Assembly: GCA_944472155.2 (NCBI GenBank)
Contig: OX235279.1
Location: forward strand, 114,630,110 to 114,694,109
Length of the DNA: 64,000 nucleotides
Source of the DNA: Trichobilharzia szidati
Lineage: Eukaryota > Platyhelminthes > Trematoda > Strigeidida > Schistosomatidae
Reading direction: 5' to 3'
A program made the translations under genes and the position numbers. Shown piece after piece: positions 1-10,995 of this stretch (the first letter of the stretch is position 1; each line of letters starts with the position of its first letter). The notes under the pieces are model-generated. The model searched no databases and had not been told where the DNA came from. It saw only the letters and a program-made list of their open reading frames with translations.

Positions 1-235
1 AAGGATCAACTCCATTCACAGTAGTAACAGTCTTAACACACCTCATTCTACAAACCACATACAATTAATCCCTGCACTACTCCTTTTGGATTCAACCAAA
101 GCTACGACAGTCGAGTGGTGGGACGAGCTGCGCAGAAGTTTACCGAAGATCAGGAACTTATACCTCACAATCAAGAGGCGAGCACAAAGAAATCAAACTG
201 GTTTATACTAGCTCGTAAAAACGATACTGGATATA
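1..235 (+). repeat. LINE 3' tail (CR1-like family), cut by window edge
   Basis: By eye this stretch is the reverse complement of 26163-26397, essentially without differences, and both copies stop at the same point (GATACTGGATAT). The 26-kb copy lies immediately 3' of a minus-strand CR1-like LINE, so I infer that this is the 3' untranslated tail of another copy whose body lies left of the window on the plus strand. A short open frame (37-258) crosses it, but I recognise no protein in it. Confidence 0.55.
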
Positions 236-1269
236 CAAAAACGGTGGTACGTATGTGATAGTATTATTACTTAGAATATTTACGAGTGGCTTCATTGCAT
301 ATCCCCACTACGATGTCCGTTGCTATGTTGCTATGGGTTTCAAAATTATTCATACAGTAATCTCGAATACCGTCCCTTTAGCCACAACACAGCACAGAAG
401 AAAGTCATCATGGTTGAAGACAGGCCCGCAACGTATTCTGTCTCCAAATTTCTCAAGAATTTTGATCATGTAGACATGCACAAGCCTGGTGTTAGTGGAG
501 TATTCCTCAAAGGGTTTTTGTAGGGCAACTGCTGACGTGCCTGGAAGTGCGTATGAATCGCGTGACCATGTCTATCGTTGAAACTTTTCTAGTACATGAT
601 TAACAACAAATGGTAATATAGGAAACGTAAATATAATTATGAACACAATATTACAGGATTGTTAGTGACAGTTGTAATATACTGTTTGTAGTGAAAGTCA
701 TGTATACATGCAAAAGATTCTGAATAATAATACGTTAAGTATCTAACATTGTCAGTTAATTAAGGCATCGTCACCAAGGGTTACAAATAGAAGGCAATAA
801 AAGGACCAATTATTTAGCTAACAACATTGTAATTCTTAAATACTTGTAAATATAAACGTATATAAAAACATGAGTATTCCTGTAAAACATGTCGACAAGG
901 GTACAGATGTGTGAACCACCTTCTAAAGTTTAGAATGATACCAAGACATCAATGCGTCACTTGCTTAGTGCTGCACTTGAGAAGCGGAACAAAGTATGTG
1001 ATATTGAAATCCACAGAAGAACGCTGTCATGACCAGGGAATGAGAAAGGAGAATGAACCCTTTTCAGCAAAGATAGGCAAATATGAAGCATTTAACTTTT
1101 GTATCATTTTTTTCCTAACTGCAACGAATTTAAAAATACATTTTATTCACTTATTTGCAGATTTCGGGTAATGTCAGTCAACCTGGTCACATCAATTCAA
1201 CAGCGCCGAAATAATTACGACAAACAATTGTGTACAGACATTTGCTTTTTATTATTTTTCATTAAAAAT
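236..1269. other. AT-rich stretch, nothing recognised
   Basis: Short open frames only, without splice context or recognisable domains. I see no gene here. Confidence 0.5.
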
Positions 1270-1473
1270 ACTTTTTTATTTTTTTATTTTGATTACAGCT
1301 TGATGCCACACAGTATTTTCAGTACAAGTATGGAATTTTCAGCATGGATATCGGTAGCCCAAATTTACAGGCCGACCATAGATATCGGGTGTGCGTCGGC
1401 AGGGGATCGAACCCCGGACCATGTGCATGGTCGGCGAGAGTCCTAACCTCTGTGTCACCGACTGAGGGACCAT
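1270..1473 (-). repeat. tRNA-derived SINE, copy A
   Basis: Read on the minus strand, a tRNA-like head carries an A-box-like segment (complement of 1441-1465) and a good B box (complement of 1402-1416, GGTTCGATCCC type). A body of about 110 bp and an A/T-rich tail follow; the tail shows as a T-rich run at 1270-1298 on the plus strand. The head and body recur at 7912-8107 (plus) and 55853-56037 (minus). The head resembles a Glu/Asp-type tRNA but lacks a clean cloverleaf, so it is a retroposon and not a tRNA gene. Confidence 0.75.
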
Positions 1474-3880
1474 ACTTTTCTTATTCTATCTGATTAAAAA
1501 TAAATTTGTCATCACGATGAGATGGAGGCTTGAGACCTGAGGAAGTGACTGGTTGCATAATTCAGTGTAAGCAAAATATTGCTACGATTGCTACAGCTGA
1601 ATCTACTCGACTATTCGTCTTGTAGACTTCACTTTGCACTATACGTTAGCACCCGTAATCATATGGATTGATATCACGCTTTGAGTGGAATAATAGCAAT
1701 GCACTACTTTTGAATACATTTAGTTTTATACGAAATCGAACTCCACCGATGAGCCCAAGCTCTATTCTTATTTTTCAAATACAGAGGTTAGGTTTTTTGT
1801 TATTGGTCCCTACGGATTTACTCATGGCTAGGAGAAATAATCGTGTAACTTTAGGCAGATGTTCAGGTTTCACTAATGTACTAATAACTCACCACTTATG
1901 CTGATTGGCAGTGTTAGTACAGAATTACACGTACTTATAGTAACGACTTCATATCCTGGGGAGTACTGGTCTAGCATACCGTTTTCCCACCGCAAGTAGA
2001 TCAAATAGGACACAAGAATATTAGATAAAAAGTATAAGTCGTAAAACGCTCGTCACTGTTTTTTGGATGTCTCTGTCCGAATGTGAGAGTATCCGCTTCC
2101 ACTGAATCTAATTAACTGACAGGCCTATTTGCGACTCGACATTCCTAAAAGTGATACAGATTAAATTCACTTACATAAGTTAAGTATTTACATAATTAAC
2201 ATGCATGACTTAAGTATTCAACAAATTCAGTCATCATAGTTTAGCCTTCTTTTGAAATGTGGAGCACATTAAGAAAATATGATGTCTATTACACATACAT
2301 AATATTATTAACTGCCAGTAATTGTGCCATCGAATCATACTACAAGAATACATTTGACAATGCTTTGTTAATGGTCTGAGGGACAAAAATATTAGAGCGG
2401 AACATACAGGCTAGATGAAAGTTCCACAAAGTTGTCTCACTACTATACAATGTCTCATTCGCCGATTTTCCTCTGCATGTGAACGCAGCCACATACTGGT
2501 ATGTGAAAAAGGTTGTCACTGTTAGCAATATATAAGGTCCTCGCCTTCTGAGAGTCTTCCAATGTGTCCACAGCTTCTTACATACGTGCTGCTTCCGCTC
2601 GCACTAATTACCTGCGATGAAATTGTAGAAAAGGGCTCGTTAGCGAGGCACATTATTGCCACAACTAGTCACAGTTAATTCGCAAGAAACACAGGATACC
2701 AGACTATGTGAGTGAGAAATATCGAAGTAGAAAATACTGTACGTATAACCACAACTGAAGAAATGCATTCGGACTGACGGGATCGTAGTCACTGATAACC
2801 ACCATAATGGCTAACCAGTCTCAAGACAGTGTACATCAAAAAGAGCTCTGTATCTGCATAAAAACAGTGAAATAATGTTAGAATAGTCAAATGTTACACT
2901 TATATCCGTCAAAGTTGCTGGCAAACCACGCATAACACAATCACACAAAACCGCGCACGATAGCACCTACCTAGGACATATGGAAAATCCAATTGACCGC
3001 CACTGTTCTAGCCAATGAAAGACGAGAAAACCTGAAGCGTGGTAAATTTAAAACGCGATAACGTTTATTCCCACCCCATGGAAACTATGACATTTTCGAC
3101 GAAAATATAGTTATTCTCTAACATGGGTGCTGTTGTTATGTTTTGTCTTCTTCATCAAGACAACTAGACTTCAAGCGAGCGAAGAATGTGAATGAAAAGA
3201 GCAAATTCTAGCTTCATTAAAGGCCTAGTGAGTTGAGATAAAATAGAGTATAATAGTATTTAGATATAAAAATTGTCGTGAAGTATATGAGTGGCATCTC
3301 AGAGAGAAGTAGCTTGAAAGATTAGAACCTGTAGGATATGCTGATTTTTAAGATGTCTCACGAATTTCTGTAGGGCTTATGGGGTAGCATCTTGACAAGA
3401 AGCCGAACAGACATGCAGATGGCAGGAGCCTTTCCCTCCTTTCTTAATAATTAGTTCTGAGACCTTTTGCAACGACTGCATTTGTAATATTGCATTGCTT
3501 CGACCCCGTCCCAATCATACAGTATGCTACATATTAACAGCTTTCATGACAAGTGTTTCCCATCAGGTCTCCGGAAACATCAATACCTGAGGACATTCTT
3601 AGCAGTATTACGTTCGTACTACAAAAGCCTAGTAAATTAAGTTTCCCTCAAGAATTATAAAGTAGAGAAGCAGCCAATATTACGGCAACTAAGTTATATT
3701 CTATTTAGCAGAGTGATGTGAGTAGTGAAACAAGTAGTGATTAAATTATGTAGAGCGGCCCAGGGAAAACAACTAGTTAGCAGAACTTGTTATGCCAAAT
3801 TTTGATGACCGATTTTTATATGGTGTGAGTTAGACATTGCAAAATGAATCATCAACTTATATTGTATAAAAAATAATAGT
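1474..3880. other. Intergenic, nothing recognised
   Basis: AT-rich sequence with only short frames on both strands. No domain, splice-consistent exon or clear repeat boundary was found. Confidence 0.45.
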
Positions 3881-3984
3881 TTAAACATTATGAATTTTAC
3901 CTACCGCGTACGTTCGAATTTGGTGACACTTTTGCACGTGTTTTCGTTGATATTCATTCTTTGGTTCTACTATAGTATCACCAA

Positions 3985-4075
3985 TAATGTTATAAGTATA
4001 AAATATAATATATAATACAATAATATATATAATATAATACGTAATATAAAATATAATAAAAATATAACCAATAAT
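3985..4075. repeat. AT-rich low-complexity tract
   Basis: A run of TATAATA-like units lies directly before the LINE ORF1 below. It probably marks the 5' boundary of that LINE insertion or an AT-rich target site. Confidence 0.6.
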
Positions 4076-4076
4076 A

Positions 4077-5133
4077 ATGGGCCGAAACTCTAAAAAGCGT
4101 GTTCTTAGGAACACTAGTAATTTAGAAAATACCTTCAACTTATCTAGTAACGCATTATCATCCCTTGAATCAGCTGTAATTAGTAGTTCACCCAATACAA
4201 ACGGTTCCAACATAATGCTAACCCCTGTAATACAGGCAGGGATTACTAACTTAGTCTGCATCATAAACGACATGCAGTTACAAATAAATGAGCTCAGGAC
4301 GAAACTAAATCTACTCGACCTGGTGCCAGAAACAATCTCACATCTTAAAAAGTAACTGGGGGATCTAACTTTCCCTCAAACTCTTTAAATTGAGGACTGA
4401 ACCAACCCATACTGAATTAGAAAATGCTAAGGAACTAGAGAACGCTATGGACTATTTGTAGAGCGAAGTTGTTAAAGGACTTGCTTCTAAACAGAACGCC
4501 ATAGCGTACAACATACCTGACAATGAGCCCATAAAGTCGGTTCAGCACTCCTTGTTAAGAGCAGTAAACCTCTTAAGTACACCCTGTCAGTGCATTCGAC
4601 TAAATAAAGAAGAGTCGAACCGCACATGTCCCATACTTTTCAGGTTTGACAGCTGTATAATAGCCGAACAATTTAGGAAGTCTGGGGATATTATGATCTC
4701 CACTACAAAATTCAAAAATGTTAAAATAGTCTCGGACAAAACCCCTAACCAACTACTAGTAGCTAAGAACACCTTAGATACTAACACGATTATACCACAA
4801 ATCATGAATAGCGTCAGTGCCAAAGTATCGAAGGACACTGAAGCACAAAGTGACACTCGCATTGTACTAGGTGAACAGACGACATGTGAATATGAAGGGA
4901 AACCCAAAAGGAGCAGTAACACTGGAATGGGTCTCGAAGTTCATGAGAACACTCCTAGGAAATCTAACGATCCCACACATGAAGTAGACATAGATGCTCC
5001 CACTATCAATAAGCTGCAAATAATGGCAGATCATACTGCACCCAGAGCCAAGCAAAATAGTCTCACCGTAAAAGCCGAAAAAAGTCGACAAAATCAAGGT
5101 CTCCCCACGGGCGTCCATATACCTCCCTTGTAA
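4077..5133 (+). pseudogene. CR1/jockey-type LINE ORF1, broken
   Basis: The first frame (4077-4355) is a Ser/Asn-rich leader with a leucine-heptad segment near its end (MQLQINELRTKLNLLD). The frame then shifts and continues from about 4408 to 5133 with one in-frame TAG near 4459. The central part (NAIAYNIPDNE, then CIRLNKEE and CPILFRFDS) resembles the RNA-binding region of LINE ORF1 proteins, which coat the element RNA. The C-terminal part is a low-complexity basic linker. It is followed in the same orientation by a linker and an endonuclease, which supports the LINE assignment. One frameshift and one stop make it a relic. The family assignment is moderate; the ORF1 nature rests mainly on context. 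Confidence 0.55.
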
Positions 5134-5212
5134 CAAGCCCAACAAGCAGCATGTGAGTCTAAAAAAGAACTATGCACGCATCGCGGCAGGTGCCATAAGG
5201 GAGACGGAATAA

Positions 5213-5671
5213 GTGAGTGGAAGTGCTCTTCGTCGAACTAAGGATGACAAACTACACGAGATGATGACTAACAGCGAAAATAGCCTCATCCACACAAAAT
5301 CACACGCTAGCAGACATGCTAGGGGTGCCGAGCTGATTAAACAGCAGAGTGAGACCCACGATTTCCGTAATAGCCGAGATTTTAATATGCCTATAGGCAC
5401 ATATAACCTGAGAACGGGACCCATAATATTTAATAAAAACATATGGGCGATTAGATGGGACACCACTAGATACCATACGCATGGAAATGTATTCTCGAAC
5501 CCTCGTAGTAGTTACGCAAAGCCCCATCGGCATAATGGGTTTAAATTAGCTCATGGTCCTTCTGTGTACACGCACGAAATGAGTCAACAAATGTACAACT
5601 ACGAAAGACCTAGCACGCACTACCCTCAAAACAGAGTACTTCAGCCCTGTAAATTACAATCTGAGCAGTGA
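5213..5671 (+). pseudogene. LINE linker between ORF1 and endonuclease
   Basis: An open frame of about 150 codons rich in Arg, His and Tyr lies between ORF1 and the endonuclease on the same strand. I recognise no domain. It is probably the C-terminal part of ORF1 or the N-terminal leader of ORF2, separated by frame-disrupting changes. Confidence 0.35.
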
Positions 5672-5884
5672 AACAGACTATCTAATGCCGAGAAATGATT
5701 CCAGATAACCATGTAATGGTGTCAGAAACCAACATGTGCAACAGGATTATTTCCGGTTGCAGCAAACAATAACTCCTCTTGCAGCACAGTTTGTTCAGGG
5801 AGTGGTGGACACACTGACAATGTCTTATCTGATAATCCCTCCCAACATAACATGGGCAACCAGGAGTGAGGGATAGTAACAAGA

Positions 5885-6600
5885 AAACCTACCAACTGAC
5901 CTCCCAACAACCCTGGTTTTCTGAAAATTTTGCTCTTAAATGCTCGATCTCTCCTTAACAAAATGAATTCCCTTCACAGCTTGGTATACATGGAACGGCC
6001 AACACCGATCCTGGTAACTGAAACTTGGCTAACTAATGATATCCCTGATACAAAGTTGATGATTGATAACTATGATGTTCACAGGAATGATGGAGTGGAC
6101 AAAAGAGGAGGTGGAGGTCTAATATATGCTTCTAAATCCACTAGCTCCAATTCTTTTACAAACTCAGCTATCGACAAACTCCCAGAATCTAAATGGATAA
6201 GCATCCACACGAATGAAAATAAAATTCTAGTGGGATGTATATACAGAACCCCTAACAGCCCTAAAACGACTGATACGGTTACCGGTGAAATACTGGAGCA
6301 TTTGCCTGCACTGGAATTCGACCACAAACTAGTTTGTGGAGATTTCAACCTCCCAGGAGTGAACTGGGATACCTGCACTGGACCTAGAATCCATGACGAG
6401 CTCCTAGAAACTATAGATGCAGGCGGATGGAAGCAGTGCGTACGCCTCCCAACACGACATAACAATATTCTCAACTAAATACTCGACCACCAAATAGAGC
6501 CGCTGTCAATAGAGGTGGGGGATAAACTCGACGACAGTGATCATAACATACTGTACTGCACTTTCCCTCTTCAGCTAACAGCTAAATCTGTAGGATAGCA
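5885..6600 (+). pseudogene. LINE ORF2 apurinic-type endonuclease, RT missing
   Basis: An APE-type endonuclease domain, which nicks target DNA for LINE insertion. Visible motifs in order are LLNARSLLNK, then LVTETWL (metal-binding Glu), GGGGLIYA, VGCIYRTPNS, VCGDFNLPGVNW (Asp/Asn pair) and DDSDHNILYC (terminal SDH, with the stop at 6476 falling before it). The usual reverse transcriptase that should follow is absent: the homology ends near 6600. The copy is therefore truncated at the 3' side or interrupted, which is unusual for LINEs, which normally lose the 5' end. CR1 or jockey clade is likely. Confidence 0.8.
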
Positions 6601-7430
6601 ACATGCATTTTTTGACAGCTCGAGAATTAAACATAAATCTGCAACCCCAACAAAAAATAATAAGGGTTGTACAGATCTAAATTATAAATAAAAAAATGCT
6701 TTCGCTCCTACCATTTACAAGCCTGTTCAGCTTTTTGTCAAGATGGTACCCATTGAGACCTACATAAATTCTTGAGACATCCTGCAGGTCAGCTTGTCGT
6801 ACGGGTTCTAATTTTCCAGATCTTTGAATTCACTCCTCACTTAAACATCACTTACCTACCTCATGATGATCCGTTTATTTACGCACTATTATATTCTACT
6901 TTATGTTAAGTACCTCTGCCATTATTAAAGCCAAAACTTGCTCATTATTCATATTGTGTTGTTTGCCCAAAGTCTGGCTGCTTTGACGGTATAAACACAA
7001 CAACACCAATGTTTGAACAAAGCTATATTTCCACCGAAAACATCATACTTTCCATGCTTAGACCAATGTGGTAAGCATTAAACATTGCAAATGTGTACTA
7101 TCACTTCAAGTGCTATGTAGCTTCTTCTTGTATTTATATTGTAAATATATTTCCAATAATGTATCATTCATAATCGCATTTTATACCATTTTGCAGCTGC
7201 GCATAATTTTCTTCTCTTCCAGAAATAGCGTGGTAGCATAGCACTCACCCGGATACACGCTGTTCACTGGTTGACCAGGAAATAGAACGAAGTTTGGGTT
7301 GTCGCTTAATTTTGATGGTGACCTTGGAGGTAGGTTTTAAATTTAACATGTATAAGAACCTGTTCTCATTGCCTGTTCTATAAATCAAAAATTTAAACTT
7401 TTGAAAAAGTGCTAATCTAGGCTAACGCGC
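6601..7430. other. Nothing recognised
   Basis: AT-rich sequence after the LINE truncation point. No coding or repeat signature was identified. Confidence 0.4.
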
Positions 7431-7439
7431 AAATGCAAT

Positions 7440-7610
7440 TTATAACATAACTGTTCGTGCCTGCAAAAAAGGCATGCATTTCATGTGAACTCACCCGTTT
7501 ATACGAAATATATTATTATATAGACACTACTTGGTTTCTCGTTCTATCCTTCTGTATTTTTCAATAACTTGCAACATCTGAGTGGCCATATAATACCGTG
7601 TTGCAGGGAC
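7440..7610 (+). repeat. Dispersed repeat shared with 18.6 and 23.8 kb
   Basis: The part around 7455-7520 (CGTGCCTGC...GGCATGCATTTCATGTGAA) is related to 18565-18660. The part 7520-7606 (ACTACTTGGTT... to CCGTGTTGCAG) is related to 23800-23890. The similarity to the 23.8-kb copy stops abruptly after GCAG. The left and right relatives flank the Gypsy element, so this could be a fragment of its terminal sequence, but I could not prove an LTR. Confidence 0.4.
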
Positions 7611-7840
7611 TTTGCATTATTCCCCCCTAGAAACAACTCCCTGATCAATGTCGGCTTGATTAACCTATCTTTCGAAGTTGTGTCTAAACTTTTCTGCAGA
7701 GTGCACTTGGGGGCTACGGCGTCAGTTATCGAATCGTCACTTTGAATCCCCCCAAATTGCTTATCTCCAAAGTTTACCACTTGATACATTCCGTTGAACT
7801 GATTGCGTTCCCCATCTGAGATAATGGCTGATACATTCAT
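7544..7840 (-). other. Unrecognised 98-codon open frame
   Basis: A minus-strand frame begins at an ATG at 7840 and ends within the dispersed repeat. Its residue composition looks protein-like (Asp/Gly/Lys mixed), but I recognise no domain and no homologue. It may belong to a retroelement connected with the repeat it overlaps. Confidence 0.2.
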
Positions 7841-7911
7841 GCTAGTTTAGAAGTTTGCCTTACCACATGGAGATGGGAACTAAGTGGAGACTGAAGGCGA
7901 AACTTGTTTAA

Positions 7912-8107
7912 GTGCGTCGGTGGCACAGTGGTTAGGACTCTCGCTGACCACGCACATGATCCGGGGTTCGATTCCCCGCCGGCACACACCTGATATCAAT
8001 AGTCGGCCTGCAAAAGTTGGGCTACGGATATCACATGCTGAAATTTTACACCTGTACTGAAAATATTGTGTGGAATCAAGCTATAATCAAAAAAATTTAG
8101 AAAAAAA
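7912..8107 (+). repeat. tRNA-derived SINE, copy B (best preserved)
   Basis: The head (7912-7985) has an A-box region TGGCACAGTGGTTAGGA and a B box at 7963-7977 (GGGGTTCGATTCCCC). A body follows, ending GGAATCAAGCTATAAT, with an A-rich tail from about 8090. It is the same family as 1270-1473 and 55853-56037. Transcription would be by RNA polymerase III and mobilisation by a LINE; that is inference from SINE biology. Confidence 0.8.
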
Positions 8108-8116
8108 CTATTTTAG

Positions 8117-8318
8117 GGACTGCCGCAAGCGGGCTACCCAACACCGCGTCAGTGAGGTAGGATTTTACCTGGCTCTGACTGACGAACAGGTGCTTACTCA
8201 CTTGCCTCCGGGGACCCCTGTAACACAAAAGAGGAAGGAAGACGCCAATCAAGGTAGTAAACAATTTCATCTCACCCCGAAAGATGCGTCATCGCCCAGA
8301 CGAAAGATAAAGAAATAA
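8117..8318 (+). CDS. Possible terminal exon of an unknown gene
   Basis: After ACTATTTTAG (a plausible 3' splice site) a GC-richer frame encodes about 66 residues, starting DCRKRATQHRVSEVG, with a Pro/Thr segment LPPGTPVTQKRKED and a very basic tail SPRRKIKK before TAA. AATAAA-like signals follow within 25 bp. The base composition is unlike the flanks. SINE copy B sits directly before the putative splice site. I recognise no family; it may be a relic or transposon-derived. Confidence 0.3.
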
Positions 8319-8589
8319 AAGTGGTACATATAATAATAAAATGTCAGTTTATTTTCGTGGGTAATTTCCTCACAAACTCGGACTTGCAAGGATAATCTGC
8401 AATTTAGAGTTCCATGGACGGCAGAAATTGAACGTCACGTACAAGGTCATTTATGGAGTGGGACGCTCAAAGGTCATTTTCGTCCATGTTAGTCGGCCAT
8501 GTTGGACTGCAGTTCCGTAGCTGTTCGTTTACACATTGGTTTTTCCGTTTATCCAGCAGGTATTCACAACTTATCTTGATGCACATTGT

Positions 8590-9396
8590 TCACAAAATGG
8601 GCGAAGTTCAACAATAGAGTCCCAGGATTGTAAATGTTCCAATGTCCTTGTGAATGTTCCCATGACCCTGAACGCATGCTAGTCATTGGTTGAGGAAGCT
8701 CACCATTATTCTAGCGCGAATAATTGTGCGTACTGGTAAGTGACACTGAATTAATTGTCTTCTAGGAACTTTCTTTGAAAAGTTGAAACTGTCTGTGATG
8801 AATAACTTGTTTCTGTCCAATTACTGGGTGCCAGAGGAATTTATGACACCTAGATTCGCAAAGGATTTATGGAGCTGATTCTAGATAGGAGTGCTGATAC
8901 ACTCCTCCCTATTATTCAGCGTCTCGTCTTACCAGGCACCACCATTCACACAGATGAATGGGCGGGATATAGCCAATTATCGCAATTGGGATATATATAT
9001 CCCAATGTATTTATACATCATAGACTGAACCATTCGAATGATTTCGTCGACCCTGTCACCGGTACTCATAATAATTCCATCAAAGGTTTCTGGGGAAGAC
9101 TGAAAAATAGAATCCGTACTATCAACGGATCACAAAAAGGAGTCATTTTCAGTCATTTGGATGAATACGTGTATAGAAATTGGTTTAATTTCGAAACTGA
9201 AACTCCTATTAATAATTGGAACATTTTTTAAACTCATATTAGAGAAAAGTACTCTGTTTGATTTTTCTTTCATGCTTATTTATGTAAAAATACGTAAAAT
9301 TTTATGCAAAAATCATCCTTTTTTCCGATTGGTTGGTTCAAGGTCACTTGTGCGTTCGTTCCTTGGGACTCTGTTGTAGAACTTTGCCCACAAATG
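8590..9396 (+). mobile_element. Merlin-type DNA transposon relic
   Basis: A transposase fragment is bracketed by imperfect inverted repeats: left 8592-8625 (GGGCGAAGTTCAACAATAG core) and right 9361-9394 (CTGTTGTAGAACTTTGCCC core). The pairing continues weakly inward. Merlin elements are the eukaryotic branch of the IS1016/IS1595 group and are known from schistosomes. I did not find a convincing 8-9-bp target duplication, so the outer ends are approximate. Confidence 0.6.
8761..9231 (+). pseudogene. Merlin (IS1595/ISXO2-like) transposase, internally deleted
   Basis: The N-terminal piece GTFFEKLKLSV is typical of the region before the catalytic core. A stop (TGA near 8878) and a deletion follow. 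The C-terminal half of the DDE domain (8869-9231) is clear: DRSADTLLPIIQRLVLPGTT, IHTDEWAGY (second catalytic Asp), DPVTGTHNNSIKGFW (Asn in place of the final Glu, as in the DDN-type members of this group) and the terminal helix VYRNWF. The segment that should hold the first catalytic Asp is absent, so no active protein can be made. Confidence 0.8.
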
Positions 9397-9399
9397 TTG

Positions 9400-10940
9400 C
9401 GTTTCACTGCATTATTGTTTCCGTTTCTGTTAAAATTAGTTATTTCGTTTGTTTCGAAAGTTTGTACCACCAGCTCAGTGCATTCATTTTATTGTAATTG
9501 TTTCAGATGTTTCATTCATGCATGGCTTCAGTGTTTTAGTTGTTTTTCAGATATTAATGAATTAGTACTGTATAGAAATTTTGGAGATTATGCACGTGAA
9601 CATGTTTGGGAGGCAGAAGCCATTGTTTCCAGTTCATTTTTAGTTGCCGTTATTGTTGCTGGCTTAATTGGTTACTTAATATGTAGGAACCTGGGAAAAA
9701 TGTCTTTCACGTTCATGTTTGTAGCATGCAACAAACTACGAGTGAATCTGGTGAAGAAAGCACGATCAGGGTTGATATTAGCAAAGTTTTCGAAGAACTA
9801 ATTAAATCTAGAGAATTTAGAACCTGGTTTGAAGTTTAAAAAGCTTTGAAGCTTTCCGACAAGGTGTCTGTTGTCAGCTAAGAAATCAGATATATTGTGA
9901 GAGAATCAAAATCAAGCAAGGATGAGTCAAATGTGAAGTATGAATGTGTGGTGTTTGTATGTACTTTTGGAAGCAAAATTAGGAAGCAATAGGAAACCCC
10001 TAAATGATTGTTGATGCCTAGTGTACTAGATCCAAACGCACGAACTAGGACTGCCTGTAGTAAACGCGGTGTTAACAAGCATTTTATTTGTTTCAAAACG
10101 ATTTGAAAAGCGGATAACATATGATGATCTGGTGAGTGATCGGTGAGAATTTAACTGGCAAGAATACCGTTTCGGATTTTGATCTACAATCGGTGGCTTT
10201 TTCGAAGTTACAACAAGGTGAGAAGCTGATTATTACTCGAGGTGAGAAAACTGGCTGGTTACAAATTGCTTCAGTTCAAATAATGAAATTCCTACTTTTC
10301 GGATGCCTGTGATTTCTCCGTGGTTGTAAACACGGTTGTCCATGATTTATAAGAAAACTTCAAGTAAATTTTCCTTGAAACAATGGTCTTCTTTTTCTTG
10401 GCGAAGCATCTATTGAGACGATTAGGTAGCAAAGTAGAATGTTCTGTGATTGAGAATCGTGGTCGTTGTGTTTCAGATTTATATTGCGCATCTAATTGCT
10501 ATAACCCTATGAATAAAGCTTTTTCCTCATGGTGCATTATGATATCTAGAAACCATAAGCACACTGCCTTCGATAAATTTATTTTTACTTTTTAAATGAC
10601 AGCAAATAGTGAGTCATTTGAGGCGATAGGATAAATACCTCTAAACGCGTTCGTGAAGAGATTAGGATATGTCTATTTTTTGACTAGGAGACGATCGTTT
10701 TACCCAGAAAGCTCTCAGGATGTCTGCTTTTACTTTGTGATTCGAAGATAACGTTGAGTTGCTCACTTAGGTAGTAGCAACAGGAGATTACCTCTAGGGG
10801 AAACTACTTTAGGGTAGCTTTAGATAATGCGTCATAGAAGTAAGCAGTGTATGTTTATTGTGTCTAAATATATGAAACGTTGTAAAGCTGGTCAAATCGT
10901 AGTTCTCACATATGAGTTAGTTTTTTAAATAATGGGTGTA
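9400..10940. other. No firm gene; weak zinc-finger-like segment
   Basis: A hydrophobic frame at 9304-9801 overlaps the Merlin right end and is probably chance. Around 9895-10100 a broken plus-strand frame reads KYECVVFVCTFGS and NARTRTACSKRGVNKHF. This loosely recalls the FAR1/FLYWCH-type domain of Mutator transposases, but stops interrupt it and I cannot confirm it. Confidence 0.3.
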
Positions 10941-10943
10941 CCG

Positions 10944-10995
10944 TACTAGCGTTTGTGCTCAAAACGTCATCAGTTGATATAACTGCATACCTAGC
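10944..10995 (+). repeat. Dispersed motif TGCTCAAAACGTCATC, copy 1
   Basis: TGCTCAAAACGTCATC followed by a GTT-ACTGCA block is shared with 21838-21880, after a Penelope fragment. A variant (GCGCTCGAAACGTCATC) lies on the minus strand at 59795-59850. Probably a retroelement tail. Confidence 0.45.

Noticed and set aside
7912..7985. Functional tRNA gene
   Set aside because: B box is good, but there is no clean cloverleaf, and the same head is attached to a conserved body and A-tail in three places: a SINE.
9304..9801. 165-codon hydrophobic open frame as a membrane protein gene
   Set aside because: It overlaps the Merlin right inverted repeat, has no splice or homology support, and AT-rich DNA gives such Phe/Leu/Ser-rich frames by chance.
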